A stretch of DNA of 64,000 nt, from contig CATKHW010000562.1 of assembly GCA_949752795.1 (NCBI GenBank), positions 310,001 to 374,000 of the forward strand, in the 5' to 3' direction. A program made the translations under genes and the position numbers. The notes beneath the pieces were generated by a model. That model was not told where the DNA came from. It was given only the letters and a program-made list of their open reading frames with translations, and made no database searches. Shown piece after piece: positions 50,489 through 62,656 of the stretch (the stretch's first letter is position 1; every line of letters starts with the position of its first letter). This DNA comes from Hyperoodon ampullatus (Eukaryota > Chordata > Mammalia > Artiodactyla > Ziphiidae).

Positions 50489-52226
50489 GGGAAATTCTTT
50501 CCAATTCCTTCAGGGTCTCTGATGAAACCTGGAATGACCCTATCTACAACGACAGCTGGATGTGGCATAAGGCTGGACACTTCGGACTGAGAGGATTGGT
50601 GAGATTGGGTGAGCAAATGCAGACCCTTTAAAGCAATAATGCATGGCACCCATTCCATGGGTCCCAACTCTCCAGGTTGAAGGGAATATTACTACAGTTA
50701 TAACATGTACGGGAAACCTAGAGAACGGACACACTGTGAATACGAAAGGTTTCTAAAACTCAACGAATAGTCCCTCTCCTGGTACTCCGGTTTGACTTTC
50801 CATCTGCTTTACTATCAACCTCCCAACTTGGAGAGACAGCCCCTTTAACCTCCTGGTTCACACAGTTTGCCAATTTGACAGAGGATGAAAGGGAAGAGGG
50901 AGAACCAATGAGAGAGTAGCTGTTAGGCATTTGGACGGGCACATATCACTGTAATTTCCTGGCAGGAAGAAGAATTAACCAAAGTCTCAGCCACCCACCG
51001 GGAACCAGTATAGTTCCTGAACCAAAATTTTGGACTTGCGGTCAGCTCACCAAAAACGAGTTGAAAAATGGAGCTCAGGGGCACAGCAATTCACAAACTG
51101 GCCGAGTAATAAAGGACAACTATCGTCCAAAAATCTATTGAGGGAAGGCAACGAGGCGGACTTGAAAGCGAGGCAGAATAGCAGGAAACAGATTTCAAGA
51201 GGTACGTTGGAGTCGCCTTTAAAGCACAGGAAGAGGGCACAACTTCGACAATGATGCACTTGGCCGAAACGGGCGTTTGCGTTTTCTCCTGAATATATTC
51301 AGGAGAAAACGCATATGCCCTTTTTGGCCAAGCAAGCAAGTGGGCAATGCAAATCTGCACTACAAAGAAGTATCACTTCCCACCGGTCAAAAGGGACATC
51401 CACAAAATGTGTAAAAACCAGAAAGGCAAGACAGGCCCTGGAGAACAGGGAGCCTTGTTATGCTGATGGATGGGATGTAAATTGCCAACTGCCTCTCTGG
51501 AGGAGTACATTGTATTCCCTAAAACAAGTAAAGAACAGAGCTACAGAGCCAAGGGCACTTCCAGTCTAGGGAATATACCTTGGGAAAACTGAAAATCCAT
51601 AAGACAGAGCCACCCCAAAATTTAGGGCTGAACTGCTTACAAGGACCTCAACTTGGGTACACCTTAAATATCCCAGGAAATATAAAAATGGTTCAAAAAA
51701 TTGTGGTACTTACGTACGAAGGAATATCCCTCAGCCATGAAATCAATGTCATAAGACCAGTAGCAGCAAAATGGGTGGATTCAGGTACGATGATTCTAAG
51801 TGAAATAAGTTACAGAGAAAAAGAAACTTATCATAAGATATCACTTATGAAGATCCTGTAAACATGGCTACACTTGAACTGAGTTAGGAAACAGAACAGT
51901 GTCTCACATTTAGAAAACACTCTTATGCCTGCTTAAGGGGGAAGGAGAGGTGGGGTGATGCATAAAACCAGAGTTTGATATAAGCACAGGTACCGTTCCA
52001 AAAACCAACTATGGAATAGACAAGACCTACACCTTCCTCAGTGAAAGGGACTCAAAACGCCATATTTCCCGCAGAGGAATATATCTGACTAGTAAGAATC
52101 TTAAAACTTATGGATTGATATGTCTCCATAAGGGAATCAAGTGTGTCTAGACTGGCATAAACATGGCAGCGAGAATCAGCTCAAACCCACTATAAAAAGG
52201 AATTTCAAAAACAAAACAAAAAAACT
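50489..52226. repeat. Satellite monomer 20 (subtype B)
   Basis: 1,738 bp. B markers: 'ggccgaaacgggcgtttgcg' in the left palindrome arm (51259-51332), 'tggagtcgcc' and 'gctgatggatggg'. Offset 8,692 bp from monomer 25. Confidence 0.94.
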
Positions 52227-53965
52227 GGGAAATTCTTTACAATTCCTTCAGGGTCTCTGATGAAACCTGAAATGACCCTATCTACAATGACAGCTGGATG
52301 TGGCATAAGGCTGGACACTTGGGACTGAGAGGATTTGTGAGATTGGGTGAGCAAATGCAGAACCTTTACAGCACAAATGCCTGGCACCCATTCCATGGGT
52401 CCCAACTCTCCAGGTTGAAGGGAATATTACTACAGCTATAACATGTACGGGAAACCTAGAGAACGGACACACTGTGAATACGAAAGGTTTCTAAAGCTCA
52501 ACGAATAGTCCCTCTCCTGGTGCTCCGGTTTGACTTTCCATCTGCTTTACTATCAACCTCCCAACTTGGAGAGACAGCCCCTTTAACCTCCTGGTTCGCA
52601 CAGGTTTCCAATTAGGCAGAGGATAAAAGGGCAGAGGGAGAACCAATGAGAGAGTAGCTGTTAGGCATTTGGACGGGCACATATCACTGTAATTTCCCGG
52701 CAGGAAGAAGAATTAACCAAAGTCTCAGCCACCCCCCGGGAACCAGTATAGGTCTTGAACCAAAATTTTGGACTTGCGGTCAGCTCACCAAAAACGAGTT
52801 GAAAAATGGAGCTCAGGGGCACAGCAATTCACAAACTGGCCGAGTAATAAAGGACAACTATCGTCCAAAAATCTGTTGAGGGAAGGCAACGAGGCGGACT
52901 TGAAAGCGAGGCAGAATAGCAGGAAACAGATTTCAGGAGGTACGTTGGAATCGCCTTTAAAGCACAGGAAGAGGGACACAACTTCGAATATGATGCACTT
53001 GGCCAAAAAGGGCGTATGCGTTTTCTCCTGAATATATTCAGGAGAAAACGCATACGCCCTTTTTGGCCAAGCAAGCAAGCGGGCAATGCAAATCTGCACT
53101 ACAAAGAAGTATCACTTTCCACCGGTCAAAAGGGACATCCACAAAATGTGTAAAAACCAGAAAGGCAAGACAGGCCCTGGAGAACAGGGAGCCTTGTTAT
53201 GCTGATGGGCGGGATGTTAATTGCCAACTGCCTCTCTGGAGGAGTACATTGTGTTCCCTAAAACAAGTAAACAACAGAGCTACAGAGCCAAGGGCACTTC
53301 CAGTCTAGGGATTATACCTTGGGAAAACTGAAAATCAATAAGACAGAGCCACGCCAAAATTTAGGGCTGCACTGCTTACAAGGACCTCAACTTGGGTACA
53401 CCTTAAATATCCCAGGAAATATAAAAATGGTTCAAAAAAGTGTGGTACTTACGTAAGATGGAATATCCCTCAGCCATGAAATCAATGTCATAAGACCAGT
53501 AGCAGCAAAATGGGTGGATTCAGGTACGATGATTCTAAGTGAAATAAGTCACAGAGAAAAAGAAACTTATCATAAGATATCACTTATGAAGATCCTGTAA
53601 ACTTGGCTACACTTGAACTGAGTTAGGAAAGAGAACAGTGTCTCACATGTAGAAAACACTCTTATGCCTGCTTAAGGGGGAAGGAGAGGTGGGGTGATGC
53701 ATAAAACCAGAGTTTGATATAAGCACAGGTACCGTTCCAAAAACCAACTATGGAATAGACAAGACCTACACCTTCCTCAGTGAAAGGGACTCAAAACCCC
53801 ATATTTCCCGCATTGGAATATATCTGACTAGTAAGAATCTTAAAACCTATGGATTGATATGTCTCCGTAAGGGAATCAAGTGTGTCTAGACTGGCCTAAA
53901 CATGGCAGCGAGAATCAGCTCAAACCCACTATAAAAAGGAATTTCAAAAACAAAACAAAAAAACT
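52227..53965. repeat. Satellite monomer 21 (subtype C)
   Basis: 1,739 bp. C markers: 'ccaattaggcagagg', 'ccaccccccggg' and 'gggatgttaattgcc'. Perfect palindrome at 52998-53071. Confidence 0.94.
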
Positions 53966-55704
53966 GGGAAATTCTTTACAATTCCTTCAGGGTCTCTGAT
54001 GAAACCTGGAATGACCCTATCTACAATGACAGCTGGATGTGGCATAAGGCTGGACACTTGGGACTGAGAGGATTGGTGAGATTGGGTGAGCAAATGCAGA
54101 CCCTTTAAAGAACAAATGCCTGGCACCCATTCCATGGGTCCCAACTCTCCAGGTTGAAGGGAATATTACTACAGCTATAACATGTACGGGAAACATAGAG
54201 AACGGACACACTGTGAATACGAAAGGTTTCTAAAACTCAACGAATAGTCCCTCTCCTGGTGCTCCGGTTTGACTTTCCATCTGCTTTACTATCAACCTCC
54301 CAACTTGGAGAGACAGCCCCTTTAACCTCCTGGTTCGCACAGGTTGCCAATTTGGCAGAGGATGAAAGGGAAGAGGGAGAACCAATGAGAGAGTAGCTGT
54401 TAGGCATTTGGACGGGCACATATCACTGTAATTTCCCGGCAGGACGAAGAATTATCCAAAATCTCAGCCACCAACCGGGAACAAGTATAGGTCCTGAACC
54501 AAAATTTTGGACTTGCGGTCAGCTCACCAAAAACGAGATGAAAAATGGAGCTCAGGGGCACAGCAATTCACAAACTGGCCGAGTAATAAAGGACAACTAT
54601 CGTCCAAAAATCTGTTGAGGGAAGGCAACGAGGCGGACTTGAAAGTGAGGCAGAATAGCAGGAAACAGATTTCAAGAGGTACGTTGGAATCGCCTTTAAA
54701 GCACAGGAAGAGGGGCACAACTTCGACAATGATGCACTTGGCTAAAAAGGGCATATGCGTTTTCTCCTGAATATATTCAGGAGAAAACGCATACGCCCTT
54801 TTTGGCCAAGCAAGCAAGCGGGCAATGCAAATCTGCACTACAAAGAAGTATCCCTTCCCACCGGTCAAAAGGGACATCCACAAAATGTGTAAAAACCAGA
54901 AAGGCAAGACAGGACCTGGAGAACAGGGAGCCTTGTTATGCTGATGGGTGGGATGTAAATTGCCAACTGACTCTCCGGAGGAGTACATTGTGTTCCCTAA
55001 AAGAAGTAAAGAACAGAGCTACAGAGCCAAGGGCACTTCCAGTCTACCGAATATACCTTGGGAAAACTGAAAATCAATAAGACAGCGCCACCCCAAAATT
55101 TAGGGCTGCACTGCTTTCAAGGACCTCAACTTGGGTACAACTTAAATATCCCAGGAAATATAAAAATGGTTGAAAAAATTGTGGTACTTACGTACGATGG
55201 AATATCCCTCAGCCTTGAAATCAATGTCATAAGACCAGTAGCAGCAAAATGGGTGGATTCAGGTACGATGATTCTAAGTGAAATAAGTCACACAGAAAAA
55301 GAAACTTATCATAAGATATCACTTATGAAGATCCTGTAAACTTGGCTACACTTGAACTGAGTTAGGAAAGAGAACAGTGTCTCACATGTAGAAAACACTC
55401 TTATGCCTGCTTAAGGGGGAAGGAGAGGTGGGGTGATGCATAAAACCAGAGTTTGATATAAGCACAGGTACCGTTCCAAAAACCAACTATGGAATAGACA
55501 AGACCTACACCTTCCTCAGTGAAAGGGACTCAAAACCCCATATTTCCCGCAGAGGAATATATCTGACTAGTAAGAATCTTAAAACTTATGGATTGATATG
55601 TCTCCATAAGGGAATCAAGTGTGTCTAGACTGGCATAAACATGGCAGCGAGAATCAGCTCAAACCCACTATAAAAAGGAATTTCAAAAACAAAACAAAAA
55701 AACT
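53966..55704. repeat. Satellite monomer 22 (subtype D)
   Basis: 1,739 bp. Same D markers as monomers 16 and 17. Palindrome at 54737-54810 with the two D-type left-arm mismatches. Confidence 0.94.
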
Positions 55705-57442
55705 GGGAAATTCTTTACAATTCCTTCAGGGTCTCTGATGAAACCTGAAATGACCCTATCTACAATGACAGCTGGATGTGGCATAAGGCTGGACACTTGG
55801 GACTGAGAGGATTGGTGAGATTGGGTGAGCAAATGCAGAACCTTTACAGCACAAATGCCTGGCACCCATTCCATGGGTCCCAACTCTCCAGGTTGAAGGG
55901 AATATTACTACAGCTATAACATGTACGGGAAACCTAGAGAACGGACACACTGTGAATACGAAAGGTTTCTAAAGCTCAACGAATAGTCCCTCTCCTGGTG
56001 CTCCGGTTTGACTTTCCATCTGCTTTACTATCAACCTCCCAACTTGGAGAGACAGCCCCTTTAACCTCCTGGTTCGCACAGGTTTCCAATTAGGCAGAGG
56101 ATAAAAGGGCAGAGGGAGAACCAATGAGAGAGTAGCTGTTAGGCATTTGGACGGGCACATATCACTGTAATTTCCCGGCAGGAAGAAGAATTAACCAAAG
56201 TCTCAGCCACCCCCCGGGAACCAGTATAGGTCTTGAACCAAAATTTTGGACTTGCGGTCAGCTCACCAAAAACGAGTTGAAAAATGGAGCTCAGGGGCAC
56301 AGCAATTCACAAACTGGCCGAGTAATAAAGGACAACTATCATCCAAAAATCTGTTGAGGGAAGGCAACGAGGCGGACTTGAAAGCGAGGCAGAATAGCAG
56401 GAAACAGATTTCAGGAGGTACGTTGGAATCGCCTTTAAAGCACAGGAAGAGGGACACAACTTCGAATATGATGCACTTGGCCAAAAAGGGCGTATGCGTT
56501 TTCTCCTGAATATATTCAGGAGAAAACGCATACGCCCTTTTTGGCCAAGCAAGCAAGCGGGCAATGCAAATCTGCACTACAAAGAAGTATCACTTTCCAC
56601 CGGTCAAAAGGGACATCCACAAAATGTGTAAAAACCAGAAAGGCAAGACAGGCCCTGGAGAACAGGGAGCCTTGTTATGCTGATGGGCGGGATGTTAATT
56701 GCCAACTGCCTCTCTGGAGGAGTACATTGTGTTCCCTAAAACAAGTAAACAACAGAGCTACAGAGCCAAGGGCACTTCCAGTCTAGGGATTATACCTTGG
56801 GAAAACTGAAAATCAATAAGACAGAGCCACGCCAAAATTTAGGGCTGCACTGCTTACAAGGACCTCAACTTGGGTACACCTTAAATATCCCAGGAAATAT
56901 AAAAATGGTTCAAAAAAGTGTGGTACTTACGTAAGATGGAATATCCCTCAGCCATGAAATCAATGTCATAAGACCAGTAGCAGCAAAATGGGTGGATTCA
57001 GGTACGATGATTCTAAGTGAAATAAGTCACAGAGAAAAAGAAACTTATCATAAGATATCACTTATGAAGATCCTGTAAACTTGGCTACACTTGAACTGAG
57101 TTAGGAAAGAGAACAGTGTCTCACATGTAGAAAACACTCTTATGCCTGCTTAAGGGGGAAGGAGAGGTGGGGTGATGCATAAAACCAGAGTTTGATATAA
57201 GCACAGGTACCGTTCCAAAAACCAACTATGGAATAGACAAGACCTACACCTTCCTCAGTGAAAGGGACTCAAAACCCCATATTTCCCGCATTGGAATATA
57301 TCTGACTAGTAAGAATCTTAAAACCTATGGATTGATATGTCTCCGTAAGGGAATCAAGTGTGTCTAGACTGGCCTAAACATGGCAGCGAGAATCAGCTCA
57401 AACCCACTATAAAAAGGACTTTCAAAAACAAAAAAAAAAAAT
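55705..57442. repeat. Satellite monomer 23 (subtype C)
   Basis: 1,738 bp, nearly identical to monomer 21 at an offset of 3,478 bp. Perfect palindrome at 56476-56549. Confidence 0.94.
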
Positions 57443-59180
57443 GGGAAATTCTTTACAATTCCTTCAGGGTCTCTGATGAAACCTGGAATGACCCTATCTA
57501 CAATGACAGCTGGATGTGGCATAAGGCTGGACACTTGGGACTGAGAGGATTGGTGAGATTGGGTGAGCAAATGCAGACCCTTTAAAGAACAAATGCCTGG
57601 CACCCATTCCATGGGTCCCAACTCTCCAGGTTGAAGGGAATATTACTACAGCTATAACATGTACGGGAAACATAGAGAACGGACACACTGTGAATACGAA
57701 AGGTTTCTAAAACTCAACGAATAGTCCCTCTCCTGGTGCTCCTGTTTGACTTTCCATCTGCTTTACTATCAACCTCCCAACTTGGAGAGACAGCCCCTTT
57801 AACCTCCTGGTTCGCACAGGTTGCCAATTTGGCAGAGGATGAAAGGGAAGAGGGAGAACCAATGAGAGAGTAGCTGTTAGGCATTTGGACGGGCACATAT
57901 CACTGTAATTTCCCGGCAGGAAGAAGAATTATCCAAAATCTCAGCCACCAACCGGGAACAAGTATAGGTCCTGAACCAAAATTTTGGACTTGCGGTCAGC
58001 TCACCAAAAACGAGATGAAAAATGGAGCTCAGGGGCACAGCAATTCACAAACTGGCCGAGTAATAAAGGACAACTATCGTCCAAAAATCTGTTGAGGGAA
58101 GGCAACGAGGCGGACTTGAAAGCGAGGCCGAATAGCAGGAAACAGATTTCAGGTGGTACGTTGGAATCGCCTTTAAAGCACAGGAAGAGGGACACAACTT
58201 CGAATATGATGCACTTGGCCAAAAAGGGCGTATGCGTTTTCTCCTGAATATATTCAGGAGAAAACGCATACGCCCTTTTTGGCCAAGCAAGCAAGCGGGC
58301 AATGCAAATCTGCACTACAAAGAAGTATCACTTCCCACCGGTCAAAAGGGACATCCACAAAATGTGTAAAAACCAGAAAGGCAAGACAGGCACTGGAGAA
58401 CAGGGAGCTTGTTATGCTGACGGGCGGGATGTAAATTGCCAACTACCTATCTGGAGGAGTGCATTGTGTTCCCTAAAACAAGTAAACAACTGAGCTACAG
58501 ACCGAAGGGCACTTGCAGTCTACGGAATATACCTTGGGAAAACTGAAAATCAATAAGACAGAGCCACGCCAAAATTTAGGGCTGCACTGCTTACAAGGAC
58601 CTCAACTTGGGTACACCTTAAATATCCCAGGAAATATAAAAATGGTTCAAAAAAGTGTGGTACTTACGTACGATGGAATATCCCTCAGCCATGAAATCAA
58701 TGTCATAAGACCAGTAGCAGCAAAATGGGTGGATTCAGGTACGATGATTCTAAGTGAAATAAGTAACAGAGAAAAAGAAACTTATCATAAGATATCACTT
58801 ATAAAGATCCTGTAAACATGGCTACACTTGATCTGAGATAGGAAAGAGAACAGTGTCTCACATTTAGAAAACACTCTTATGCCTGCTTAAGGGGGAAGGA
58901 GAGGTGGGGTGATGCATAAAACCAGAGTTTGATATAAGCACAGGTACCGTTCCAAAAACCAACTATGGAATAGACAAGACCTACACCTTCCTCAGTGAAA
59001 GGGATTCAAAGACCCACATTTCCCGCAGAGGAATATATTTGATTACTAAAAATCTTAAAACCTATGTATTGATATGTCTCCGTAAGAGAATCAAGTGTGT
59101 CTAGACTGGCATAAACATGGCAGCGAGAATCAGCTCAAACCTACTATAAAAAGGAATTTCAAAAACAAAACAAAAAAACT
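57443..59180. repeat. Satellite monomer 24 (D/A hybrid)
   Basis: 1,738 bp. It is subtype D up to about 58095 ('gagatgaaaaatgg') and subtype A from about 58116 ('tttcaggtggtacg', tcgaatatgatg, gggattcaaagacc). Perfect palindrome at 58214-58287. The preceding A-tract has lost its c (long A run at 57430-57441). Confidence 0.93.
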
Positions 59181-60918
59181 CGGAAATTCTTTCCAATTCC
59201 TTCAGGGTCTCTGATGAAACCTGGAATGACCCTATCTACAACGACAGCTGGATGTGGCATAAGGCTGGACACTTCGGACTGAGAGGATTGGTGAGATTGG
59301 GTGAGCAAATGCAGACCCTTTAAAGCAATAATGCATGGCACCCATTCCATGGGTCCCAACTCTCCAGGTTGAAGGGAATATTACTACAGTTATAACATGT
59401 ACGGGAAACCTAGAGAACGGACACACTGTGAATACGAAAGGTTTCTAAAACTCAACGAATAGTCCCTCTCCTGGTACTCCGGTTTGACTTTCCATCTGCT
59501 TTACTATCAACCTCCCAACTTGGAGAGACAGCCCCTTTAACCTCCTGGTTCACACAGTTTGCCAATTTGGCAGAGGATGAAAGGGAAGAGGGAGAACCAA
59601 TGAGAGAGTAGCTGTTAGGCATTTGGACGGGCACATATCACTGTAATTTCCTGGCAGGAAGAAGAATTAACCAAAGTCTCAGCCACCCACCGGGAACCAG
59701 TATAGTTCCTGAACCAAAATTTTGGACTTGCGGTCAGCTCACCAAAAACGAGTTGAAAAATGGAGCTCAGGGGCACAGCAATTCACAAACTGGCCGAGTA
59801 ATAAAGGACAACTATCGTCCAAAAATCTATTGAGGGAAGGCAACGAGGCGGACTTGAAAGCGAGGCAGAATAGCAGGAAACAGATTTCAAGAGGTACGTT
59901 GGAGTCGCCTTTAAAGCACAGGAAGAGGGCACAACTTCGACAATGATGCACTTGGCCGAAACGGGCGTTTGCGTTTTCTCCTGAATATATTCAGGAGAAA
60001 ACGCATACGCCCTTTTTGGCCAAGCAAGCAAGCGGGCAATGCAAATCTGCACTACAAAGAAGTATCACTTCCCACCGGTCAAAAGGGACATCCACAAAAT
60101 GTGTAAAAACCAGAAAGGCAAGACAGGCCCTGGAGAACAGGGAGCCTTGTTATGCTGATGGATGGGATGTAAATTGCCAACTGCCTCTCTGGAGGAGTAC
60201 ATTGTATTCCCTAAAACAAGTAAAGAACAGAGCTACAGAGCCAAGGGCACTTCCAGTCTAGGGAATATACCTTGGGAAAACTGAAAATCCATAAGACAGA
60301 GCCACCCCAAAATTTAGGGCTGAACTGCTTACAAGGACCTCAACTTGGGTACACCTTAAATATCCCAGGAAATATAAAAATGGTTCAAAAAATTGTGGTA
60401 CTTACGTACGAAGGAATATCCCTCAGCCATGAAATCAATGTCATAAGACCAGTAGCAGCAAAATGGGTGGATTCAGGTACGATGATTCTAAGTGAAATAA
60501 GTTACAGAGAAAAAGAAACTTATCATAAGATATCACTTATGAAGATCCTGTAAACATGGCTACACTTGAACTGAGTTAGGAAACAGAACAGTGTCTCACA
60601 TTTAGAAAACACTCTTATGCCTGCTTAAGGGGGAAGGAGAGGTGGGGTGATGCATAAAACCAGAGTTTGATATAAGCACAGGTACCGTTCCAAAAACCAA
60701 CTATGGAATAGACAAGACCTACACCTTCCTCAGTGAAAGGGACTCAAAACCCCATATTTCCCGCAGAGGAATATATCTGACTAGTAAGAATCTTAAAACT
60801 TATGGATTGATATGTCTCCATAAGGGAATCAAGTGTGTCTAGACTGGCATAAACATGGCAGCGAGAATCAGCTCAAACCCACTATAAAAAGGAATTTCAA
60901 AAACAAAACAAAAAAACT
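59181..60918. repeat. Satellite monomer 25 (subtype B)
   Basis: 1,738 bp, nearly identical to monomers 20 and 27. The palindrome at 59951-60024 has the B-type left arm, but the right arm is canonical (cgcatacgccc) where monomer 20 has cgcatatgccc. Confidence 0.94.
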
Positions 60919-62656
60919 GGGAAATTCTTTACAATTCCTTCAGGGTCTCTGATGAAACCTGAAATGACCCTATCTACAATGACAGCTGGATGTGGCATAA
61001 GGCTGGACACTTGGGACTGAGAGGATTGGTGAGATTGGGTGAGCAAATGCAGAACCTTTACAGCACAAATGCCTGGCACCCATTCCATGGGTCCCAACTC
61101 TCCAGGTTGAAGGGAATATTACTACAGCTATAACATGTACGGGAAACCTAGAGAACGGACACACTGTGAATACGAAAGGTTTCTAAAGCTCAACGAATAG
61201 TCCCTCTCCTGGTGCTCCGGTTTGACTTTCCATCTGCTTTACTATCAACCTCCCAACTTGGAGAGACAGCCCCTTTAACCTCCTGGTTCGCACAGGTTTC
61301 CAATTAGGCAGAGTATAAAAGGGCAGAGGGAGAACCAATGAGAGAGTAGCTGTTAGGCATTTGGACGGGCACATATCACTGTAATTTCCCGGCAGGAAGA
61401 AGAATTAACCAAAGTCTCAGCCACCCCCCGGGAACCAGTATAGGACTTGAACCAAAATTTTGGACTTGCGGTCAGCTCACCAAAAACGAGTTGAAAAATG
61501 GAGCTCAGGGGCACAGCAATTCACAAACTGGCCGAGTAATAAAGGACAACTATCGTCCAAAAATCTGTTGAGGGAAGGCAACGAGGCGGACTTGAAAGCG
61601 AGGCAGAATAGCAGGAAACAGATTTCAGGAGGTACGTTGGAATCGCCTTTAAAGCACAGGAAGAGGGACACAACTTCGAATATGATGCACTTGGCCAAAA
61701 AGGGCGTATGCGTTTTCTCCTGAATATATTCAGGAGAAAACGCATACGCCCTTTTTGGCCAAGCAAGCAAGCGGGCAATGCAAATCTGCACTACAAAGAA
61801 GTATCACTTTCCACCGGTCAAAAGGGACATCCACAAAATGTGTAAAAACCAGAAAGGCAAGACAGGCCCTGGAGAACAGGGAGCCTTGTTATGCTGATGG
61901 GTGGGATGTAAATTGCCAACTGACTCTCCGGAGGAGTACATTGTGTTCCCTAAAACAAGTAAAGAACAGAGCTACAGAGCCAGGGGCACTTCCAGTCTAC
62001 CGAATATACCTTGGGAAAACTGAAAATCAATAAGACAGCGCCACCCCAAAATTTAGGGCTGCACTGCTTTCAAGGACCTCAACTTGGGTACAACTTAAAT
62101 ATCCCAGGAAATATAAAAATGGTTGAAAAATTGTGGTACTTACGTACGATGGAATATCCCTCAGCCTTGAAATCAATGTCATAAGACCAGTAGCAGCAAA
62201 ATGGGTGGATTCAGGTACGATGATTCTAAGTGAAATAAGTCACACAGAAAAAGAAACTTATCATAAGATATCACTTATGAAGATCCTGTAAACTTGGCTA
62301 CACTTGAACTGAGTTAGGAAAGAGAACAGTGTCTCACATGTAGAAAACACTCTTATGCCTGCTTAAGGGGGAAGGAGAGGTGGGGTGATGCATAAAACCA
62401 GAGTTTGATATAAGCACAGGTACCGTTCCAAAAACCAACTATGGAATAGACAAGACCTACACCTTCCTCAGTGAAAGGGATTCAAAGACCCACATTTCCC
62501 GCAGAGGAATATATTTGATTACTAAAAATCTTAAAACCTATGTATTGATATGTCTCCGTAAGAGAATCAAGTGTGTCTAGACTGGCATAAACATGGCAGC
62601 GAGAATCAGCTCAAACCTACTATAAAAAGGAATTTCAAAAACAAAACAAAAAAACT
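60919..62656. repeat. Satellite monomer 26 (C/D/A hybrid)
   Basis: 1,738 bp. It is subtype C to about 61868, D-like from about 61901 ('gactctccggagg', 'gacagcgccacc') to about 62345, then A-tail type from about 62477 ('gggattcaaagacccac'). Perfect palindrome at 61690-61763. Confidence 0.93.
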
